This document shows, piece after piece, positions 57,006 through 64,000 of a DNA stretch of 64,000 bases. The first letter of the stretch is position 1, and every line of letters starts with the position of its first letter. Location of the stretch: NCBI GenBank assembly GCA_022579005.1, contig MU401489.1, positions 62,001 through 126,000 of the forward strand. The letters are read 5' to 3'. A model generated the notes under the pieces. The model saw nothing but the letters and a program-made list of their open reading frames with translations. It did not search any database and was not told the DNA's origin. Position numbers and translations under genes: made by a program. The stretch comes from Poronia punctata (Eukaryota > Ascomycota > Sordariomycetes > Xylariales > Xylariaceae).

Positions 57006-57653
57006 CGTTCGGTAGGTGCGGGTTGGTCTGTCTGTTCAATGTTTGGTATGTTGTCGCGGAGAGGTTTGTGTACGATGACGATCAGGTGCGGTAGATTGTT
57101 GTAGGTGTATGTAGGCAGAAGTTTTAAAAAAAGGTTGACGTTTATACAGCTTTGATGTTGTACAAAAGATCAAATTGGATGGATAAATTGGTAAGTACCA
57201 GGATGCGTTCACATGCGCGGCGTCATTGAGGCTGTGTTGGCCATCCTGTACGTGTAGAATTACGAGTACATGTAGGTGCTAGCACTGTGCTACATGAAAA
57301 TACGGACCAATAGGGTGTACGTATGTTGACAGTAGATCCATCACGGCATAATGATGTACCCACTCAATTAAAGCTTCCCCGGAGCAGATGTACGCCCGTA
57401 CTTACCTCTGCCCCGCTACAGCTCGAAATTGTTTAAATATAACAATTTCTTGGCCGGACCTCTAACATGGCTGCTCTCAACTGCTATCATTCCGTTCACT
57501 TATATAAAATCTTGAAAAGATCAATCTATACCACAGCAGTCAAGGACTGAATAATTGCCTTCCCATTATCGCTATGCGATAGAATTTGTCAGTTACAGAC
57601 CTACTAGCTGTATGTATCAAAGGGACCCTCAGTGCCCATAAACCCACATCAAT
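57006..57653. promoter_or_regulatory. divergent intergenic region (zinc ribbon / rpp1)
   Basis: 648 bp with both promoters. No gene seen. Confidence 0.5.
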
Positions 57654-58685
57654 ATGATCTACGACCTCAACATCCTCTGGTCACCGCAGACTAGCGCCCC
57701 AGACCTCCAACGCACCCTCCGCTTCGCCAGTTCGCTAGGCTACGGTGCCGTAGCACTGAACTATGTGCTCGGCGCCCCAATCCCGCCACAAGTCACGAAT
57801 CCGATCCCGGACTTCACCCAACCCGCACAACAACAACCCTACTCGGTATTTGGTCCTCTATCACCACTACCTACGGTTCTGCGCCGCGCAACCGTCGTGC
57901 TGAGCGAGTCATCGCAGCACCACCGCCTCCCGCAGCTCGCTTCGGCCTTTGACATCCTAGCCGTGCGACCCCAGTCGGAAGAGAGCTTTACCGCAGCATG
58001 CCAGAGCCTGAACGATGTGCCCATCATCTCGCTGGACCTCACGGTCCGACAACCCTTTAGCTTCCGTCCGAAAAACTGCATGTTCGCCGTGAAACGCGGC
58101 GTGTGCTTCGAGGTTTGCTACTCGCAGCTTCTCACCGGCCCTCCCCGTCCGCACACCCTCGGACTAGGCTACCGGAACGAGCCCGTCGGAGTCACTGTCG
58201 ATCCGAGAGCCCGAGCCATGTTCATTGGTAATCTCCTTTCGTTGGTTCGCGCTACCGGCGGCCGCGGCATCATCCTCAGCAGCGAGGCAGGTAACGTCAC
58301 CGAGCTACGCGCCCCCGCTGATGTCGTCAATCTGTTTCACATTTGGGGTCTTCGGACTGAGCTCGGGATGGAGGCAATGCGTGTGTTACCGCGCGGCATT
58401 GTTAAGAACGAAGGCTTGAAGCGCAATGGTTTTAGGGGTGTCGTAGAGATCGTGCGTGTAGCGGAGCGCGAATCGGCTGATGTGGATATGGGCGATGCCG
58501 ACAACAAGAAGGAGAATGGAGGTAGTCAAGGAGGGAAGAGGAAGGGTGACGACGAGGCCAGTGACGTAAAGATGCAAAACCAGGATGGTGGTAATCCGGA
58601 TCAGCCGTTGAGTAAGCGGCAGGCGAAGAAGATCAAGGCGGCCTTGCGGAAGAAGGACCAAGAACAGGGAAAGATGGAGGTTTGA
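57654..58685 (+). CDS. rpp1: ribonuclease P/MRP protein subunit p30 (Rpp1)
   Basis: TIM-barrel-type protein subunit of RNase P (tRNA 5' maturation) and RNase MRP (rRNA processing) in the nucleus and nucleolus. Single exon, 343 aa. It begins MIYDLNI, then LGYGAVALNYVL, LRRATVVLSE, FDILAVRPQSEESF, DVPIISLDLT, the family block RGVCFEVCYSQLL, and RGIILSSEA with NVTELRAPADVVNL. These give the full series of barrel strands. The tail (about 275-343) is hydrophilic with a basic cluster (KRQAKKIKAALRKKDQ) that is likely a nuclear signal. No intron. Confidence 0.95.
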   Translation: MIYDLNILWSPQTSAPDLQRTLRFASSLGYGAVALNYVLGAPIPPQVTNPIPDFTQPAQQQPYSVFGPLSPLPTVLRRATVVLSESSQHHRLPQLASAFDILAVRPQSEESFTAACQSLNDVPIISLDLTVRQPFSFRPKNCMFAVKRGVCFEVCYSQLLTGPPRPHTLGLGYRNEPVGVTVDPRARAMFIGNLLSLVRATGGRGIILSSEAGNVTELRAPADVVNLFHIWGLRTELGMEAMRVLPRGIVKNEGLKRNGFRGVVEIVRVAERESADVDMGDADNKKENGGSQGGKRKGDDEASDVKMQNQDGGNPDQPLSKRQAKKIKAALRKKDQEQGKMEV

Positions 58686-59197
58686 GAGTCTCCGTGACGT
58701 GCTGCCTCTCTTTTTTGTCATTTGGCGTTATCGGTACATACAGGTCAGGGGGAAAATGAAGGTAGGCGTTGGTGTTTTAACGGTTAAGGGATACAAGGTT
58801 AATAAAATAGGGACTAATGGTAGAACTGAATGATAAAGTTTCTCTTTTGCTATTGCTAACAGGACTTGGACGGATTCCATCTGCACCTGTAGATATCGGC
58901 AGGTACTTACAACTATAAATTGGTTCTTAAAGGGGCTCGGCAATGTTGAAGCAATGGCTACCTACCAACCAATAATTATACACATACTAGCACTAGGTAT
59001 TTGGGCAACAGAGCGGCGTGGATCACATGCGACACACAGAAAAGGGGCATCGTTGACGGTTGAGCATTTTGAAAATAGCACCATGTTATAAACCCAAAAC
59101 ATCTCTATATAAGGCATATAAACAAGAAAATAATAACTATCCTGTCCCCAAGGTCTCAGTGTCAAGTATGTTCCTCGATATTAAAACCTTCTTCTAC
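58686..59197. other. intergenic between convergent genes
   Basis: 512 bp of 3' flank for rpp1 and the secreted-protein gene. No gene seen. Confidence 0.55.
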
Positions 59198-60433
59198 CTA
59201 TGCAATGGGACCGAGATTAATGACAGAACTCAAATCTACACCACTGAAATCAATCGGCGGACCTTGGTTGGCGCCTGCGAATGTCGTGGCCGGCACTGCT
59301 ACCTGGGGGTCGGGGGTTTCGGTTTCTTGTTGTTGTACGGGGAGGGCGGGCGTCGTTGTTGTTCTAGGATCGGGGGCGATAGATTCCGACGACGACGAAG
59401 AAGAAGTAGAAGTAGAAGTAGAAGTAGAAGTAGAAAGGGCGGATAAGGATATGGATGTTAGTGAGGATATGGAGGAGGGTGTTGACGTGATGATTCCTGT
59501 TGGGGTGTCGACTGCTTCTGATGGTATGGATGGGGTTACTACTGTGGGACGAAACGAAACTTTGTTAGTTAAGGTACCTAACTAAACTAATGTAGGACTA
59601 GGTGTGTAGGTATTTGGTCTCTTCTTTTAGAAATGACTTTCGGGGGGGGGAAAGGGGGGAAAGGGGGAAGGAAGGTTCTTTTTATATCTTACGTGTAGAT
59701 AAAATCGAGTCGGTTGTTGAGACAGTCTGATCAATACCATCCGACGAGGAAAGTGGTAATAGTAGTAGTATCGAAGACGCAGAAGCAGAAGCAGCCTCCC
59801 GACCAGACGAGACAACTTGTGCTACAGAGGAAGCAATCACAGATGCGTCGGCCTGCGGAATTGGGATTCCGAAATCCGTCCCGCAAGCTATTAGTTGTGT
59901 AAGTGTCGTTGTTGTTGTTGATTGCGTTACTGTCACTTCCTCTCTTCTAGAGTAGCGATATCCAGTTAGATTCAGCTTAAGAAAAATATTACCGTTGTTG
60001 AAGAATGAAGAATGCGGTTGACGTACTGTGTTGTTGTTATTGTTGTTGCCCCCACGAGTGATGTAGTAGTAGTCAATGTCACAGTCTCGGTTACAGTCGT
60101 CACCGAGGCCGTGTTATTGAATGATAGAAAAACTGCACCGCCTCCTCCTCCTCCGACTATGATGGTTTGTCGGATAGTGACTGTTCGACTGCTGCTGTCA
60201 ATGTCAATGTCATCATCGGGGCGTTGTTGTTGTTGTTGTAACCCGAAAAGCCGATCAAGAAAGGAGCGCTTCGTTGGTTGTTGATCGTAGTATTTATATC
60301 TACCTGCCTGCAAATGTCTGTTAGTTTTTCTTCTTCTTCTTCTTCTTAAATCCTTCTCGACAAAGATACGCACCTGAACCGGCGGAAAGGCTACTAGAAG
60401 TAGAATAAACCCCGAGTAGTAAAGCGTCTTCAT
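59198..60433 (-). CDS. secreted Ser/Thr-rich protein of unknown function
   Basis: Four exons: 60433-60374, 60307-60027, 59943-59693 and 59541-59198, giving 311 aa in frame through three GT-AG introns. The N-terminus MKTLYYSGFILLLVAFPPVQ is a signal peptide (first exon). A Lys-Arg pair (PTKR, about residue 34) could be a Kex2 site. Then follow a Gln run, an Asp-rich patch, a Gly run and long Thr/Ser tracts likely to be O-mannosylated. One Cys lies mid-protein (IACGTDFGIPIP). A (Ser-Thr)n run is in exon 4. The end (DFSGVDLSSVINLGPIA) is not hydrophobic enough for a clear GPI signal. It is probably a wall or extracellular protein; no family recognised. Confidence 0.68.
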
Positions 60434-61944
60434 CCTGACGACGGATCGAGAGGGGGAAGAAAAAAAAAAGGAGTGATAGAAATAGATACAGATAGACCAG
60501 CTGGTGGGTTTAGGTTCAACCCTACTGGGAAAAAAAGGGAGGAACAAAAAATCACAGATTTAAGAATGAAGACATCCCCAGTTAAGGTAGGTGTTAGGAC
60601 ATGATGATATGAACGGCGGACCTATGAAGCAGGGCAAAAATACCGGACAGAAACGAATCATCAGGCCATGATAGCGGAAGAAGAAGAAGAGGAAGAGGGA
60701 ATGAAACTCTGATGTGAAGAAACGTGACTCTCGGAGAAAAGAGAGAAAGAGAAAAAGCAGAGAAGCACTTCAGACTACTACTCGTAAATGCGTGTCTTGA
60801 GACCGTTTCGACCGGGGGTCATTACAATCACATCGTGATATGTCGTGCAGCTGCGGTCCAAAGTTAATGATGATTCGTTGCGCATGTCGAAATCTGGGTC
60901 GCACGCATAAAGTGGTCACAGGTCTATAAAGAAATCTATAGTATCTATCACTCATGTTCATCTTCGAAGCTTACGAGTACCAAGGCAGGTCAAAGTAGAC
61001 TGGCGCCAGGGGTTGCAGTTGAGACAGGACCCCTGACAAGGGGTGTTTGAGATCTTTGCCCACCATCTTAGATCAAACCATACCGCGGCCCTGGAGTCCC
61101 CTCTTCTTCGTGTGCTTAAAGTAAACTTGTGCTTATACACTTATTGGGTTGCATGAACAAAGTGCGGTGCTTCCTGCCATGGGTGATAAGGTAGGAAGGA
61201 GCCCGTTGCGAGATTTCAAAGACACTGACGAATTATTCCTCGAGGACAGAGGTCGTCACCGCCACAGCTTTGGTCCTTATACTGTTACACATTATACTCC
61301 CGGTCAGATCCTAGTACCGGATATATAGCGAGGCTCATGCATAGGAAAGAGGAATATATGTGGCGTGGACTTGACTCTTGAGAGCATGGGCTTTAGAAAA
61401 TGAGGGTCAACATCAATGTGTAACCGTATTCATTAAAGGTGGGTAATATTGAGTGGAGCCGATGAGTGTCAGACTTCTTGGCAAGGGCCCGGACTTACGA
61501 GTAGGTACTCGTAGAAACAGGCGTGACATGGTATGCTAAATTACATAAGCAGCTTGACGTCCAACACAAACGTACACGCACAATGGTATGCCTAGCGGGC
61601 CAGCAACAAACGAAAGCTACTTACGTAACAGACGTGGCCGTGGCTTCAGTCTCTCCCACATTTGCTCAGAACGCCTCTCACATTATACTAGTACACGTAG
61701 AGGCAGGTGCAAGCCAGCCGCAAGATACAACCGCTAGCTCCGAATTTCCAACCTGCAACCAGCTGATTTTCCCTCGTTCGTCTCCAAACAGTCACATAGG
61801 GGGACCTGCCCCGATGGTGAAACCCCCTAGACGCGCATTGAAGGTCCGATTTGAACTACTCTCCGCCAGCCCTATCCGCATTCCCTTCATGATTATTCGT
61901 CATATCGTTTATCCCGTTCCGTCTTGCCGTTCTTCTGCTTCGGC
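60434..61944. other. intergenic
   Basis: 1.5 kb upstream of the secreted-protein gene and 3' flank of the BTB gene. The 171-codon plus-strand frame starting at 61523 overlaps the BTB gene antisense, has no features and is not called. Confidence 0.5.
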
Positions 61945-63271
61945 CTACCGAAGCTTAAAGGCAGTTGACTGCAAAACCTCTATGCGAAAAACACTCCAGG
62001 GTCTGTCACTGTTGATATCAACGCCCATGCGACTGTAGAAATCCGCGACTCCGGATATCTTGGACTGCTTTTCGAGGTGCCGAGCCGACGTCGGCGAGAT
62101 TTGCAATTGGATCGTATTGAGCAGGATATGCTTAATACGTGACCAGAATGATCCGTACCGCCCACAAGAAAAGTCACCATCGTTCTTAGCAAAGTGCTTA
62201 AACGCAGGGAGTTCGGGGTGGAGTCGAAACAGGTCTAATAGGCTCTTTGCGCTCACAGCCATGTCGGATACAGCTGGGACCGGCCACAACTTCTCGCCCT
62301 CGAACACGGCCACAAACGCTTGCCGCACGCTTCGGTCCGAGCCACGAGGTGGCGGGCCCGTGCCCTGAGTGCACCAACGAGGTAAGGAGATGCTGTCTTC
62401 CAGATGCGACTCGAGCGTAAGCTTTATCTCGTTCCGAATGAGTCTGAGGGCCTCGATACGCATACATCCGACTTCGCCTATAGACAGTTAGGTCGAGATT
62501 TAGTTCTCCATTGCTCTTTTGTGTCGTGATCTAGTCTAGAATGATCGCTCATGACTTACAGGGAAGGTTGGGGGGCGCTGGGACCCCGCCTCCATCGTCC
62601 GTAAAGCACAGCTCTTTGTTTCCGTCGATAAGTCGGTGAGCGGCATCCTGCCCACTAACAAAAGCAATACCTAGGACCATGCAGGCATACAGGGGCTTAT
62701 GGCCCAGAGTCCAGTATATCCACGCTAGGGACTCCATGTCCTCACTGGAATCGCTCACCAACACTGCTCTCTTCCAATGTCTCTCCATGGCCGCGATCCA
62801 CCACGGAGTCCAGCAGGATAATCGACTCACGAGGTCGTATTTGTTGGTAAGAACGGTGAAATTGAACAAGCTTTGGACGCCCATCGGCGGATTTTTCGAC
62901 GGATTGTAGCGACGGTAAATGATCTCAAGTATAACCCGCATCGCATGTGGGTCATCGTCAGGGAAATGGATATCCCGTTTTACTCCGTCTGGCTTTTTGT
63001 CCAGCTTCAACCTCCTAGCTTTAGAGCTAGGGCTTAACAATCGATCGCGAAAGACGGTTGAGGCGGCCTCTAGCATCCGCGAGTCGACGCGAAAACACAT
63101 GGCTTCACCCTCACTGAGCCTGTGGGAGTTTGAGCTCTTACACAGCTTTTCACTGCAGCGAGGCCTACCGACTAGGAGTAACATGTCGCCGCGGGGATTA
63201 AAGCTCATACTATGCGGATAGATCTGGTCTTTGCCGCACTCGCAGAGATAAGGCCGTTGGTTTGAAGCCAT
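61945..63271 (-). CDS. BTB/POZ-domain protein, fungal, function unknown
   Basis: Two exons, 63271-62560 and 62477-61945, with an 82-nt GT-AG intron, give 414 aa. Residues about 28-125 follow the BTB/POZ pattern: a GDMLLLVG strand, FRVDSRMLEAASTVFRDRL (the conserved helix after the first sheet), IHFPDDDPHAMRVILEIIYRR, and a later LTNKYDLVSRL helix. The usual first strand pair is interrupted by a CSEKLC insert, and the N-terminus carries CECG, so four Cys might bind zinc. The C-terminal half is helical with no known domain. Many fungi have large families of such orphan BTB proteins. Confidence 0.72.
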
Positions 63272-63877
63272 ATTCGCAAAAACTGGAATTGTCAGTGTCC
63301 AATGCTTTTCTCAGGCAGAGCTGCAATGGCAAGCCATTGAGGTGTGACAATGGACTACACGAATAGCTTACCGTTTGCTGTTTTTCTGGTTCAGGTCAAT
63401 ATCTGGTAGGTATTCTCCCGGTGAATCAGGAGACAGTAGTTGGGGCTGAGCCTGTATATGTCCAACGCGGATATTCGAGAACTCGATCCTCGTGGCGTTA
63501 GGCGATGATTCTTGTCCGTCTTCGAGGCCGCAATATATCGTGCGATGGCTTCTCTTGTATTACCCAGATACGAAGAGTCGCCGTGCGGCTCCAGCCCAAT
63601 ACCAGAAGCAACTTTGTCTATGGAGGCGTTACGTCAACATCATCGCATTACGTATATGATGCAGGGTGGTGGTTATACCTAGGTACGGAGCACAGAATTT
63701 GGCCCACGCAGGATTAGCCCTGCTAGAGTATAATACTCTATTTCTACTTGTGGATCTTATCTTTACAGGCTCTCTAACAGGAAGTTGACCGTTAATGCCA
63801 GGTTTAAGGTAGGTACCTCGGTAGAGGTCGGTAGAGGTATTGTAGGTATTGTATTCAATGAGCCCAGGTTCAGAGGT

Positions 63878-63878
<1 letters not shown>
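63272..63878. other. intergenic, BTB gene upstream region
   Basis: About 600 bp without a recognisable gene; a GTAGAGGTA-type short repeat is near 63820-63850. Confidence 0.5.
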
Positions 63879-63921
<43 letters not shown>

Positions 63922-63996
63922 CGGGCGGCCGGCGGGGGGGGGGGGGGGGCCGGGGTGGGGGGGGGGGGGGGCCGCCGCGCGGGGCCNNNNNNNNNN
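63879..63996. other. poly-G / N contig-end artefact
   Basis: About 108 bp almost entirely G with a few C and T, followed by ten N and CTTT. This is what two-colour sequencing no-signal calls look like at a scaffold gap, not biology. Confidence 0.85.
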
Positions 63997-64000
63997 CTTT

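Noticed and set aside
61523..62038. 171-codon plus-strand ORF
   Set aside because: Overlaps the BTB gene antisense and has no motif.

Overview
This is nuclear DNA of a filamentous ascomycete (Pezizomycotina). The evidence is short GT-AG introns (about 50-160 nt) with CTAAC-type branch sites, single-gene spacing on both strands, typical fungal gene versions (mcr1, med8, csn7, chk1, eL31, rpp1, Ccc2-type Cu-ATPase), and two large AT-rich blocks with the C-to-T/G-to-A decay expected of repeat-induced point mutation (RIP). I cannot fix the class or genus from the sequence alone.

Layout. 0.4-9.9 kb: mitochondrial NADH-cytochrome b5 reductase, a Gfo/Idh/MocA oxidoreductase divergent from a Dal5-type MFS transporter, an odd Ulp1-like protein, and Mediator subunit 8. 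10.3-17.4 kb: a complete but RIP-destroyed Ty3/gypsy LTR retrotransposon with 204-bp LTRs and a 5-bp target duplication. 17.5-21.2 kb: D-2-hydroxyacid dehydrogenase and choline sulfatase, convergent. 23.9-32.5 kb: a second AT-rich element of about 8.6 kb, bounded by imperfect terminal inverted repeats of about 98 bp. Its core is a minisatellite that switches orientation at an 18-bp perfect inverted repeat, so about 3 kb forms one long imperfect palindrome; an N gap lies in the right arm. I could not assign this element to a family.

32.7-63.3 kb is ordinary gene-dense chromosome: MPU1-like PQ-loop protein, a fungal membrane protein, a P-type copper ATPase with three CxxC metal-binding domains, COP9 subunit 7, a Rax1-like RGS membrane protein, ribosomal protein eL31, a UBE2C-type E2, Chk1 kinase, a SprT-like protease, a stand-alone LigD-type 3'-phosphoesterase protein, tRNA-Leu(CAG) with an intron, a zinc-ribbon protein, RNase P subunit p30/Rpp1, a secreted Ser/Thr-rich protein and a BTB-domain protein. 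The window ends in a poly-G/N artefact.

Functional links are limited. The E2, Chk1, SprT and LigD-PE genes (47.9-55.0 kb) form a loose run of cell-cycle/DNA-repair genes. The oxidoreductase/transporter pair, the hydroxyacid dehydrogenase and the choline sulfatase are nutrient-use genes that sit around the two transposon islands. Exon structures below were worked out by hand; each keeps the reading frame and restores family motifs across the junctions.
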